Assembly: GCA_020832305.1 (NCBI GenBank)
Contig: JAFIEV010000052.1
Span: 1-64,000 of the forward strand
Length of the DNA: 64,000 nt
Source: Cyclobacteriaceae bacterium
GTDB taxonomy: Bacteria > Bacteroidota > Bacteroidia > Cytophagales > Cyclobacteriaceae
Reading direction: 5' to 3'
The stretch's first letter is position 1. Every line of letters begins with the position of its first letter. Position numbers and translations under genes: made by a program. Under the pieces are notes generated by a model. It had not been told where the DNA came from and did no database searches. It was given only the letters and a program-made list of their open reading frames with translations. This document shows positions 42,555 through 51,845 of the stretch, one piece after another.

Positions 42555-43685
42555 CTATCTGTATTTTGCACGTTGAAATGCCCCGGTGGTAATATAATTT
42601 ATTCTTAAACTCACCTGAAAAAATGTATCGTTTCCAGGGAATCCCCGGGTATTATCCCTATGCTCATGACCAAAACCTCTGTATACGTTAAAGGTCTCAT
42701 TACTGTACAAAGAATTATAGGTAAAAGGACTTGCAAAATTTGCTTCCATAAAAGCCAGGTCACGGGATGCCCCCGACCTTGCATGTACAGTTTCTCTCGA
42801 TCGATCTGACATCGCACGAACCAATTCACCATCCAATGCACCTAAATCCACATACAATCCGCTCACATCATCTATATAGTCAGTAAAAAGGAATCGATAT
42901 ACAAACTCAAGCTCAAAATCCAGTCTTTTGCTCATGGTTTTTCGTATACCCGCTCCTATTTGAATACTGGGCTGAATAAGGCTGTAAGGTTTTACGTCGT
43001 AATAGGGACTAAACTGACCTTCTGTACCCAGTGGACGTAATGCTATCCATTGCCCTCCCTCCGGGAGGCGAACACCATTGCGATCAAATTCGGGTGCCAT
43101 AGCTTTGGGATTGTGATAAAAAACACTTATACCCCCCATAACATAAGGAGTAAAAGGAACCCTGTTGAGAAAGCTTCCATAATTACTGATAAGGTCATAG
43201 GTAGCGTTAAAACCCAACTCTAAAATATCATTTCGAAAGTGCAGGTTTCGCAGGTGTCTGTATTTGCCCTTTTCATCTGAAAGAGATGCCGATTCAAAAT
43301 CATCGCCCTGTATACGACCATATAATACATGTGTTCTTAAAGACAAATTAGGACCAACCCTGTAGGAAGCATGTGCGCCAATGCCAGGTCGCGTAAAAGA
43401 TATATCTGTACTTCCTCTAACACTCCGTGGTGCTAAATCCCCTAAATAGTTTAAGGAGTTTATAGAACCCCCGAGGGAAAGATATTTCTTTTCTTTTGTC
43501 CAGCGAATGGACCCTCCCGTATATCTGGAAACTGTCTTATTTTTTCGCTTGAGATATTTTTTCTGGCCAGGTCTTGCCTGAGCCAATACATCCTGGCTTA
43601 ATACTGTGGTAAGAATTAAGACAATAACACAAACGATCGTGGACTTTAAAATTTGTTTGTGGTCGTGGTAGAAATTTATTTTCAT
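42555..43685 (-). CDS. DUF6089/PorG-like outer membrane beta-barrel
   Basis: 376 residues. A signal peptide ends near DVLAQ; a basic stretch (KKYLKRKNKTVSRYTGG) follows; then GGSINSLNYLGDLAPR, a motif recurrent in the DUF6089 family that includes the T9SS component PorG. The rest alternates as a barrel (PGIGAHASYRVGPNLSLRTHVLYGRIQGDD, LDFELEFVYRFLFTDYIDDVSGLY) and ends with a hydrophobic strand (FFQVSLRINYI). Size and motifs support the family, but PorG itself is usually shorter (~230), so a T9SS role is inference. It is the first gene of a pair with the SPOR/OmpA protein. Confidence 0.78.
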   Translation of the reverse strand: MKINFYHDHKQILKSTIVCVIVLILTTVLSQDVLAQARPGQKKYLKRKNKTVSRYTGGSIRWTKEKKYLSLGGSINSLNYLGDLAPRSVRGSTDISFTRPGIGAHASYRVGPNLSLRTHVLYGRIQGDDFESASLSDEKGKYRHLRNLHFRNDILELGFNATYDLISNYGSFLNRVPFTPYVMGGISVFYHNPKAMAPEFDRNGVRLPEGGQWIALRPLGTEGQFSPYYDVKPYSLIQPSIQIGAGIRKTMSKRLDFELEFVYRFLFTDYIDDVSGLYVDLGALDGELVRAMSDRSRETVHARSGASRDLAFMEANFASPFTYNSLYSNETFNVYRGFGHEHRDNTRGFPGNDTFFQVSLRINYITTGAFQRAKYR

Positions 43686-43729
43686 AGGGCAATACTTATT
43701 ATCAGTTTGGCAAACTGTTCTCTTGCACT

Positions 43730-43762
43730 GAAATATACAATATTTTCGCTAATATATTCAAA
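43730..43762 (-). promoter_or_regulatory. Candidate promoter of the PorG-like gene
   Basis: On the minus strand TTTG (43759-43762) is spaced 21 bases from TATATTTC (43730-43737), one mismatch from TAnnTTTG; the start codon lies 45 bases downstream. This is the only site in the window with both elements at normal spacing. Confidence 0.45.
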
Positions 43763-43970
43763 AATAAATATATTTCTGCAAAGATGAACTTTTACTGGCA
43801 ATTTTTAAATTAATTTATTGAAAAATATTGTATTTCGAAACTATAGCTGATAATAATTTCACGGTTTGAGAGCATTACATGTATCTAAGAATGCATTGAG
43901 TAGTATCCCTGAATTCACAGTACAGGGACTAGTCATTGTAATAAGGTAAAAAAACAGCAAAGGGAAAGTA

Positions 43971-44894
43971 TTAGAGTCCCAGCAAAGCAGCCCCAAGTAC
44001 ACCTGCGCTATCGCCCAATTCAGGCTTGAGCAGCCGGGTCTCAACTTTGTCATTAAATACGTATTCACGCAGCAATTCAGGGCATTTCGAATATAAATCG
44101 TCGATATTTCCAACACCACCTCCAATTACGATGGCATCGGGATCAAGAATATTTATTACATAAGCAATCGCTTTGGCAAATTCCCTTGTCAATCTGTCAA
44201 TGGTTTGCTTTGCAGCAGGATCATTACCTGTTTTACTACGTTGATGTATTTCAGATAATTTCAGGTATTTTCCGGTATGGTCTTTATAAAACTTTTCCAA
44301 CGCAGGGCCACATAATACAGTCTCAACACAACCAGTTTTTCCGCAGTAACAGTTACCGCCAGATTCATCCAAAAAATTATGTCCCCACTCGCCTGCAATA
44401 CCCTGCCTTCCCTGCCAGACTTTCTTGTCAAAAACAAGTCCTCCACCTACTCCTGTTCCCAGGATAACCCCAAAAACCATTCGTGCATTTTTCATGGATG
44501 ACCTTACCACGCCCAGAACAGCTTCTGCCAGGGCAAAGCAATTGGCATCATTTTCAATAAAAACAGGAATGCCAAGCTTCTGCTCCAGGTCTTTGGGTAA
44601 AGGCTGCCCGATCAGGGATGTAGTATTGCAGTTTTTCATCAATCCTGTTTCCTGAACACAAAATCCTGGGGTTCCGATGCCAAGCCTCTCAGGAAGCATA
44701 CCTGTTTTATTGGAAATTTCATCGATCAGAATCGCGATTCTGTCAATGATATGATGATATCCTTTCTCTTTTTCTGTCGGAATTCTATGTCTTTCAATTA
44801 CTTTGGGCTGATCTCCATAGGCTAAAACTACACCTTCTATTTTGGTACCTCCAAGATCAATACCCCATAAAATCTGCTTATTGTCCACTTCCAC
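43971..44894 (-). CDS. ROK-family sugar kinase, probable glucokinase
   Basis: Phosphorylates a hexose, most likely glucose, feeding glycolysis and glycogen synthesis. 307 residues with the ATP-binding WGIDLGGTKIEG, the substrate motif ENDANCFALAEA with catalytic Asp, GVILGTGVGGGLV, and the zinc-binding histidine plus cysteines of ROK proteins (GEWGHNF...NCYCGKTGCVE). The start is GTG at 44894; it overlaps the end of the AsmA gene by 17 bases, so they are cotranscribed. ROK regulators carry a helix-turn-helix N terminus, absent here. Confidence 0.9.
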   Translation of the reverse strand: MEVDNKQILWGIDLGGTKIEGVVLAYGDQPKVIERHRIPTEKEKGYHHIIDRIAILIDEISNKTGMLPERLGIGTPGFCVQETGLMKNCNTTSLIGQPLPKDLEQKLGIPVFIENDANCFALAEAVLGVVRSSMKNARMVFGVILGTGVGGGLVFDKKVWQGRQGIAGEWGHNFLDESGGNCYCGKTGCVETVLCGPALEKFYKDHTGKYLKLSEIHQRSKTGNDPAAKQTIDRLTREFAKAIAYVINILDPDAIVIGGGVGNIDDLYSKCPELLREYVFNDKVETRLLKPELGDSAGVLGAALLGL

Positions 44895-47874
44895 TTCGTC
44901 TTTTGAATAAATCTTTTAATTGTTCTTTTGCCTTTTCTGTTTCCTTTTTAAGTTCTTCTTGTTGTTGCTGAACTTTTTCATCTATAATTTGACGGGCTGA
45001 GTCAATCTGTGGTTGCGCCCTGTCTCTTGCTTCTTCAGCTATTCTGTTTGCTTCCTCCCTTACCCTTACTTCTGCTTCATCTCTTATCCGGTCGGCTTCG
45101 GCCCTGATTTCTTCTCTTACTTCCTGCTGCACCGTTTGACCATCCTGAGTAGTAACGCTTAACAAACTGAATTTCGGATCAGCATAAGTTCCTCCGATAC
45201 CAATATTAAACCTTAATTTTGTGTCGGCTGAAAGGTTCTGACTTCCGGTAATTCCCGCAAGCAAATTGCCGGCCAGCTGACCGGCCACCCCGGCCGGAAC
45301 TTCAGTACTGGCTGCATATCTCAGGCTGCCATCCAGGCCTACACTGCCATCTATGGTAGCCACCTGATTGGCAATTTTCAGGTCAAAGGGACGAACCGAA
45401 GCACGGCCATCTTTAATGCCAAAACTTAGCAGTAAATCCTTGATCTGCAAGTCCTCATTCGCGGAGCTCATACGTGTAAGACTTGTAATGCCTGAAACAA
45501 GTCGCGTCTGCTTCATATAAGCATCTGCAATTTCTATAATGCCATTGGCCGTTAGGGTTTCAAGTTTGGGCATCATATCTTGGCCAAGTACACCATTAAT
45601 ACTGAATTTTGAATTAAAATCACCATTCATAAACTGAGAAAAAGGCGCAAATTTTTGCACGGTGCTAAAACTGGTAAATGCCGATGGAATACTTAACCGG
45701 GTGATCTCCATATTGTAATTAAAAACAGGCAAGGCAGGATTTCTCGGATCATAGATTCCGTTCATTGCAATATTTCCACCAAGTAATCCAAAACGAAGGT
45801 CCTGCATATTGATAATTCCGTCTCTTACAATGAGTTTCCCTTTTGCATCGTTAAGGCTAAGGTTGTCATAAAATATCTTACCTATTTCAGCGCTAAACTC
45901 AAAATCGATATTTGTAGGTACTTCAATTACTTCAAGCCTGGTGGTATCTTCTTCCGATGATTCCTCACCAGTCATCAGTTCATTTATATCCAGTCGTTGG
46001 GAGTTTAGTCGCATAGAGCCTTTTATTACTTCATCTTTGAAAATGTATGCAATATAATTACTCACCTGCCCCTCAACTGCAAAATCACTTGAGCCCATAG
46101 TAGCCTTTAAACCCTGAATTTCCATGCTTTGCGGATTAAAAATGAGCTTTGATGTTGGCATTTCAAATGCATTGGGCAAATCAACACTTTGAAAGTAAAA
46201 ATTATTTAGCTCCATAAAACCGCTTGTTGGAAAGCGATCATATCTTCCCGCTTCAACATCTGAATACCTGCCCCGGGTTTCGAGGTTGGCCAGTAGCTTC
46301 CCTTTGTAATTCATGCCTTCCGAAGGATAGTATTCTGAAATCACCCCCAAATCGAGGCTTCCAGAAGCTTTTAAGTCCCATGTGTAGTCAGTGAGGTTTT
46401 GCAACAACAAGCTGGCTTCCAGGGCATCATCGCCCATTTTCATTAAAAAGGAAGAAAGTTCAAACCTGCCATCCTGCATTTTGCCGGTTTCACAAATAAA
46501 ACTTGCATCCAGTGATAGCTGATCAATTGCCTTGGGTAATTCATTACTCTTTACATAGCCTTCACGGAGCGTTGCTTTAAAATTTGTGCGGGGTATTATG
46601 TTGCGTACACTGTCATAAATACCACTCGCCTTTAGTGTCATATCAAGCATACCCCGCATATTGAGTCCTTCCATAGGAAACATTTTATTCATTTCCTGAA
46701 GGTTTATTTTTGCTTGTATGTCTGCATCCATATCGTAATTCAGCAGATTTTTAATAAGAAGTCTGGCTTTTACAGGATTGGCACCAAAATCCATATTGAA
46801 TTTTCGTATGTCTATGCGGGTATTGTCAATTACACCATCACTGTTTAGAACTTCCATATCGATATTGATATTGCGAATAGCTTCTGGCAGCCCGGGATAT
46901 TGAATGCTTCCATTATCAGCCAATAATTGGACATGAAATGCCGGCATACTTGTATCACTGTAAACCCCATTGACCCTGCCATTAAACGACATGGATCCAT
47001 CTGCCGCAATGCTTTCAAAACCATCGGTGTACACTCCAGGCACAAGAGAATAAATACTTTTTATGCTTCCGTCTTTTGAAGAAAAAGTCAGATCCATGCC
47101 AATGTCATCTTCAGGCATGGTGATATATCCCTCAAAACTGAGCGGGAAGTCATTAACCAAAAACCGATTATCTTTGAAAGTAAAAGTAAAGGTACTAAGG
47201 TCCATATTGATGGTTGCATCTCCCCTCACCCTTTGCTTGTTGAGATATTTAACGCCGTCATATACTACGATCACCTGTTCAATATCATTCTGAGTCGTCA
47301 TATCAAATACATCAAGGCTGAAATCTCCGCTTCCGGTGTGATAAACCCCTTTCAAATCCATAAAATAATCAAGAGTTTTGTCATCGTAAATAATTCTTCC
47401 TTGATGTATATGCCATTTCTTGATGGCAATACTCAGCTCTGTCCCCGATTCGGTCGTCTCTTCAGTTTCCCCATCATCTTTTACTATATAATAATTTGCC
47501 TGACCATCTTTAAGCACTTTAATATTGATAAATGGCTGGTGTAAATAAATCGATTGAATGGTCGGATTATCACCTAACAAGCTGAATAGGTCGATTACTA
47601 TTTCAAAATCGCGCACGAAAATCAAGGTATCATTTGCAAAAATATTCTTTCCCCTGATTCCAAAATCTCCCAACGAAGCTGTAGGATTGGGAAAGTGACG
47701 CAGCAGACTAAAGCGGAATTTCGATGGGTTAAACAAGATTTCGGCATCTAAAGCATCATCGAGTGCCTTACTAATTTCTTCTTTTATCCTATCCTTAAAA
47801 ATAAACGGCACTGTGATTACGATGAGAAAAAAAATGCCAATAATTGAGGCAGAAATTATCAGAAACTTTTTCAT
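44878..47874 (-). CDS. AsmA-like envelope protein, 998 aa
   Basis: An inner-membrane anchor (residues ~4-26) precedes ~870 residues of beta-rich, repeated sequence with the AsmA N-terminal signature (IFKDRIKEEISKALDDALDAEILFNPSKF, HFPNPTASLGDFGIRG). AsmA and TamB relatives span the periplasm as a lipid-bridge-like taco or tube, consistent with phospholipid transport. The C-terminal ~90 residues are different: a highly charged coiled coil (EVREEIRAEADRIRDEAEVRVREEANRI) rich in Glu/Arg/Ala. It is unusually repetitive and helical for the family. It is followed by an overlapping glucokinase gene. Confidence 0.85.
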   Translation of the reverse strand: MKKFLIISASIIGIFFLIVITVPFIFKDRIKEEISKALDDALDAEILFNPSKFRFSLLRHFPNPTASLGDFGIRGKNIFANDTLIFVRDFEIVIDLFSLLGDNPTIQSIYLHQPFINIKVLKDGQANYYIVKDDGETEETTESGTELSIAIKKWHIHQGRIIYDDKTLDYFMDLKGVYHTGSGDFSLDVFDMTTQNDIEQVIVVYDGVKYLNKQRVRGDATINMDLSTFTFTFKDNRFLVNDFPLSFEGYITMPEDDIGMDLTFSSKDGSIKSIYSLVPGVYTDGFESIAADGSMSFNGRVNGVYSDTSMPAFHVQLLADNGSIQYPGLPEAIRNINIDMEVLNSDGVIDNTRIDIRKFNMDFGANPVKARLLIKNLLNYDMDADIQAKINLQEMNKMFPMEGLNMRGMLDMTLKASGIYDSVRNIIPRTNFKATLREGYVKSNELPKAIDQLSLDASFICETGKMQDGRFELSSFLMKMGDDALEASLLLQNLTDYTWDLKASGSLDLGVISEYYPSEGMNYKGKLLANLETRGRYSDVEAGRYDRFPTSGFMELNNFYFQSVDLPNAFEMPTSKLIFNPQSMEIQGLKATMGSSDFAVEGQVSNYIAYIFKDEVIKGSMRLNSQRLDINELMTGEESSEEDTTRLEVIEVPTNIDFEFSAEIGKIFYDNLSLNDAKGKLIVRDGIINMQDLRFGLLGGNIAMNGIYDPRNPALPVFNYNMEITRLSIPSAFTSFSTVQKFAPFSQFMNGDFNSKFSINGVLGQDMMPKLETLTANGIIEIADAYMKQTRLVSGITSLTRMSSANEDLQIKDLLLSFGIKDGRASVRPFDLKIANQVATIDGSVGLDGSLRYAASTEVPAGVAGQLAGNLLAGITGSQNLSADTKLRFNIGIGGTYADPKFSLLSVTTQDGQTVQQEVREEIRAEADRIRDEAEVRVREEANRIAEEARDRAQPQIDSARQIIDEKVQQQQEELKKETEKAKEQLKDLFKRRSGSGQ

Positions 47875-47990
47875 GTATATTGGTTATTTGGGTTTTAGAC
47901 AAGTTGATTATTCATCCGATCCATAAAATTAACGAAGATTCATCAATAAAATTAAAAGGAAATTAAAATTAAAAATTAGACTACTAATAA

Positions 47991-49223
47991 TCATGGATTT
48001 TCTGTATAAATTCTTTTTCGCTTAAGTATAAAATATGATGTTAAGCTAAGAACTGACATAGTGATAATATTGATTAGCAATCCCAACCACCACCACGATT
48101 TGGAGGCTAGAAAAACACCAATTATCACTGGTCCTGCGGCAGATACCAAAACCATGGCAGTAGTGGTTAGGCTTTTTATACTGCCCAGGTTTCGATAACC
48201 ATATATTTCTGCCCACATTGCCGTAGATGACACACTGGCTAGACTGGTGCATATGCCTGCCAACGATAAATATATAGCTGCAAATACAGGATGATTACCT
48301 GGAATAAGAATAAAAACACCAATAATCATGGGCACCATATGAAATGGAAATACCTGTCTTGCAGAAAACCTGTCGACCAGAGGTCCCGCCAAAAAGGTTA
48401 TTGCAATTTTAAACAAGCCATAAAATATAAAACTGGTAGCTATCCACTCCATTGTCCACCCTTTTATTTGGGCAAGAAGGTTGTGGTGAATAAAAAGTCC
48501 AGTTATTAAAAATGGAATGGTCACTGCCGAAGCGAGGAGAAAATAAAAATCTTTATCTCTGATAACTTCTCTGCGGGTTTTTCCCAATACAGGTACATTT
48601 AAACTCTCTCGTTGAATGATGACTCTTTGAAAAGGATCGTTTTTTTTAACCAGGAACCAGACAAGAGGTAAATGAATACAAATAAGGGCTATAGCCATAA
48701 TTTGAAAAGCCATTTGCCAACCCAGTGTTGAAATGAGTAAAATGGCAATACCTGGCATGATGGTTTCACTTAAAGAAAGACCCATTGATGCAAGAGAAAG
48801 GGATTTTCCACGGTTCTCAGTAAAATATCTGCCTATGGATATAGATCCGATCAGCGGCATTAAACCCTGACCTGTCAATCGTAGACCCAATAAACATAGG
48901 TACATAAAAAAACGATCCTGCACATATGCCATAAGATAGCAAAAACATGCCAGCGCCACTCCATTTACTAGGCTGAAATCCCGCAATTTTACCCGATCGA
49001 GCAGTGCTCCAAGAAAGGGCAGTAAAAAAGCTCCGCTTAAGGTCGCCGCTGCATAAACCAAAGAAAAGCCTTCATTTGTAATACCCAGGTATTCCGTTAA
49101 ACTGCCTACAAAAACACTCAAAAAAAAGGTTTGACCCAGGAAAGAAAAATAATAATGTATAAAACCAAAGCTCAGATAGTGTGGATACCGGCCGAGCAGT
49201 ACAAGATAATTCATCGAACGCAT
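47991..49223 (-). CDS. MFS transporter
   Basis: 410 residues, about twelve hydrophobic segments, with the GALLDRVKLRDFS loop 2-3 region resembling 'G...DR.GRR' and GRYFTENRGKSLSLASMG in the first half. The profile suggests an MFS_1 or monocarboxylate/oxalate-type carrier rather than a sugar porter; the substrate is not assigned. Two close ATGs (49223 and 49214) are both usable. It is divergent from the glycogen synthase gene. Confidence 0.82.
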   Translation of the reverse strand: MRSMNYLVLLGRYPHYLSFGFIHYYFSFLGQTFFLSVFVGSLTEYLGITNEGFSLVYAAATLSGAFLLPFLGALLDRVKLRDFSLVNGVALACFCYLMAYVQDRFFMYLCLLGLRLTGQGLMPLIGSISIGRYFTENRGKSLSLASMGLSLSETIMPGIAILLISTLGWQMAFQIMAIALICIHLPLVWFLVKKNDPFQRVIIQRESLNVPVLGKTRREVIRDKDFYFLLASAVTIPFLITGLFIHHNLLAQIKGWTMEWIATSFIFYGLFKIAITFLAGPLVDRFSARQVFPFHMVPMIIGVFILIPGNHPVFAAIYLSLAGICTSLASVSSTAMWAEIYGYRNLGSIKSLTTTAMVLVSAAGPVIIGVFLASKSWWWLGLLINIITMSVLSLTSYFILKRKRIYTENP

Positions 49224-49411
49224 AGAGTTGCGAAATTAGGAAAGACTGTCTGAAATTACCAGAGCTGTTGATTATATTGCTAAATCATATGAATACAATC
49301 AGAAATCGATTGTGAAAAACTTTAAAACAAATAAATAGATATTTTTTTAAGCTTGTTTTGAAAAATTTATATTTTCGCCAGACAAAGCTTTCACATAAAG
49401 GATGAAATGAG

Positions 49412-51262
49412 ATGAGTGATATTACAGCGATGAACTGGTCTTCGATAAAAGGCAAGATCACTAAAAAACAGATAGAACAGACTTTACTTTTAGAGGTATC
49501 CTGGGAAGCCTGCAACCAGGTTGGAGGCATTTATACAGTCTTGAGAAGTAAGGCACCAACAGCAACCCGGGAATTTGGTGATAATTATTGTCTTGTGGGA
49601 CCTTTTCTTGATCAAAAGATTCTGGAATTTGAACAGCTTGACGATCAATCTGATAATCCTTTTGCCCGTGCAGCCGCTACGATGCGGGAGTTGGGTTTTG
49701 ATGTACGCTATGGAAAATGGCTGGTTACCGGAAGACCCAATATAGTATTGATCAACCCCTTTTCTGTTTATCAAAAACTGGGAGAAATCAAACACATGCT
49801 TTGGCAACATCACGCCATCCCCACCCCTGGCGATGATGAACTTATAAATCGGGTAGTTGCCTTCGGATCTCTGGTAAAAGTATTTTTCAATGTACTATGT
49901 AATGAAAATAATAACGAGAAGAAAATAATAGGCCATTTTCATGAATGGATGGCTGGTGTTGCAATTCCAGATATGCGACTTGAAAACCTGCCGGTATCCA
50001 TAGTTTTTACTACGCATGCCACCCTTCTAGGCCGCTATCTGGCTATGAATGACGGCGATTTTTATGGTCATTTGCCATTTTACGATTGGGAAAAAGAATC
50101 AAATTATTTCAACATTTCATCTCAAATTAAAATTGAACGTGCCGCAGCACATGGTTCACATGTTTTCACAACCGTTAGTGAAGTGACTGCCCGTGAATGT
50201 AAATATCTGATAGGCAGGGAGGTAGATGAAGTAACCCCAAATGGTATCAATATTGAGAGATTTACCGCCTTGCACGAATTGCAAAACCTGCATCAGGAAT
50301 ATAAAAACAGTATTCATCATTGGGTTATGGCGCACTTTTTCCCGAGTTACAGCTTTGATTTAAATGAAACCCTATACTTATTTACATCGGGTCGGTTCGA
50401 ATATCGCAATAAAGGTTTTGATCTCACACTTGAAGCACTGGCAAGGCTAAATTACCGCATGCAAAAAGATGATATCAGGAAAACCGTAGTCATGTTTTTT
50501 ATTACAAAACAACCTTATCATTCTGTCAATCCTGAAGTATTGCAATCGCATGCGCTGATGAATGAATTAAAGCAAACCTGTAAATCTATTGAGGCTCAGG
50601 TAGGCAACAGGCTTTTTTATGCAGCTGCAGGAATACCCGATAATAAATTGCCAAACCTGAGCGATTATGTAGATGATTACTGGAGGCTTCGTTTCAGAAG
50701 AACTCTTCAATCCTGGAAATCAGACAAACTGCCTCCCGTGGTAACCCATAATCTTATTGATGACCATAAAGATCCGATTCTCAATTTTTTAAGGACTTCT
50801 AATATGGTAAACCACAAACACGACAGGGTTAAAATCATTTACCATCCCGACTTTATTACCCCGAGCAATCCTATGACCAGCCTTGATTACAATCAGTTTG
50901 TAAGAGGTTGTCACCTTGGTGTGTTCCCAAGTTATTATGAACCTTGGGGATATACCCCGCTCGAATGCCTGGCGAGCGGTGTTCCTTCAGTTACCAGCGA
51001 CTTGGCAGGTTTCGGCAATTACGTAAACGAACATATTAACGACAGCCGCGACCGGGGCATTTTTGTCGTAGATCGCACGCACCAGGATTTCGACAAGGCA
51101 GCAACGCAGCTGGCCAATGATTTATACAGCTTCGTAAAGCTGGATCGCAGGCAACGTATTGAAATGAGAAACAACTCCGAGGCTACCTCAGTATTTTTTG
51201 ACTGGAATCACCTCAATCAATTTTACCTGCGATCTTATAACCTGGCGCTTAAGAGGTCTTAA
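49412..51262 (+). CDS. Eukaryote-type (GT3) glycogen synthase
   Basis: Transfers glucose from UDP-glucose to glycogen. The sequence is not of the bacterial GlgA type: it opens with LLLEVSWEACNQVGGIYTVLRSKAP, as in animal and fungal GYS proteins, then GHFHEWMAGVAIP, TTHATLLGRYLA, TVSEVTARE, DEVTPNGINIERF, and the C-terminal donor site FPSYYEPWGYTPLECLASGVPSV with the E-x7-E pair (Glu of SYYEPWGY and of PLEC). 616 residues, somewhat shorter than eukaryotic forms that carry regulatory tails. GT3 enzymes are a known feature of some Bacteroidota. It converges on the thioesterase gene with a four-base overlap. Confidence 0.93.
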   Translation: MSDITAMNWSSIKGKITKKQIEQTLLLEVSWEACNQVGGIYTVLRSKAPTATREFGDNYCLVGPFLDQKILEFEQLDDQSDNPFARAAATMRELGFDVRYGKWLVTGRPNIVLINPFSVYQKLGEIKHMLWQHHAIPTPGDDELINRVVAFGSLVKVFFNVLCNENNNEKKIIGHFHEWMAGVAIPDMRLENLPVSIVFTTHATLLGRYLAMNDGDFYGHLPFYDWEKESNYFNISSQIKIERAAAHGSHVFTTVSEVTARECKYLIGREVDEVTPNGINIERFTALHELQNLHQEYKNSIHHWVMAHFFPSYSFDLNETLYLFTSGRFEYRNKGFDLTLEALARLNYRMQKDDIRKTVVMFFITKQPYHSVNPEVLQSHALMNELKQTCKSIEAQVGNRLFYAAAGIPDNKLPNLSDYVDDYWRLRFRRTLQSWKSDKLPPVVTHNLIDDHKDPILNFLRTSNMVNHKHDRVKIIYHPDFITPSNPMTSLDYNQFVRGCHLGVFPSYYEPWGYTPLECLASGVPSVTSDLAGFGNYVNEHINDSRDRGIFVVDRTHQDFDKAATQLANDLYSFVKLDRRQRIEMRNNSEATSVFFDWNHLNQFYLRSYNLALKRS

Positions 51263-51696
51263 CCTTTTGACTCCAGGGATTTTAAAAATGTAGTCGGGAC
51301 TGCCGCGGGTTTTTTGGCGACATAATCAAAACAGACAATGCCGCTTTTAGCACGGGCAGCTTCTTTGCCTGTGCTTGAATTATGAACCTTATAATAGAGA
51401 TCGAAACTAAAGTCTCCGGTCCCGACAGCAGCTACTGATATTTCCAGTAAATTTGCATAATGAACTTCTGATCGATATTGTATGGCGACATCTCTCATAA
51501 TAATACCTTTGTTGTCTCCAATGTCTGCTTCTCCTTTACAACCAAGCCAGTGTAAGTACTGTACCCTTGCCTCATGTATTAAAGACAACATGGTATCATT
51601 GCCAAGATGTGCTCCATAATTTAAATCCGTTACCCGCACAGAAATTGTCGTTGAAAACACAAACTCTTTAGGAAACTCGATTTTTATCTTCTCCAT
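51259..51696 (-). CDS. 4HBT-fold acyl-CoA thioesterase
   Basis: 145 residues of hot-dog fold with RVTDLNYGAHLGNDTMLSLIHEARVQYL, the family's 'D.d..GH.nN..y...~e.aR' active-site segment with Asp, and a conserved IQYRSEVHYAN strand. It hydrolyses acyl-CoA; chain length cannot be predicted. Standalone gene convergent with glycogen synthase. Confidence 0.85.
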   Translation of the reverse strand: MEKIKIEFPKEFVFSTTISVRVTDLNYGAHLGNDTMLSLIHEARVQYLHWLGCKGEADIGDNKGIIMRDVAIQYRSEVHYANLLEISVAAVGTGDFSFDLYYKVHNSSTGKEAARAKSGIVCFDYVAKKPAAVPTTFLKSLESKG

Positions 51697-51833
51697 TGTA
51701 TTGATTTTTCAACAAAAATATCAATAGATTTTATCTCTGCACTGTTTTTTAAAAACGCTTTTTTTGAATTATCAGATACATCCATATATTTACCTGTTAA
51801 TTCAGGATCGTTCTCATTGTTCACAATATCCAA
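51684..51833 (-). CDS. Possible 49-aa ORF overlapping the thioesterase start
   Basis: From a TTG at 51833 a frame runs to TAA at 51684-51686, giving a lysine/aspartate-rich peptide (begins MDIVNNENDPELTGKY, ends IFVEKSIQWRR). It overlaps the first codons of the thioesterase gene in another frame. The composition looks protein-like, but the start lies 12 bases from the divergent glycosyltransferase start, leaving no room for a promoter. Probably not a gene. Confidence 0.2.
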   Translation of the reverse strand: MDIVNNENDPELTGKYMDVSDNSKKAFLKNSAEIKSIDIFVEKSIQWRR

Positions 51834-51845
51834 AACAACAAATCT

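Noticed and set aside
43907-43927. Short hairpin CCCTG/CAGGG downstream of the ROK kinase gene
   Set aside because: The 5-bp stem has no T-tract on the minus strand, so it is not a convincing terminator.
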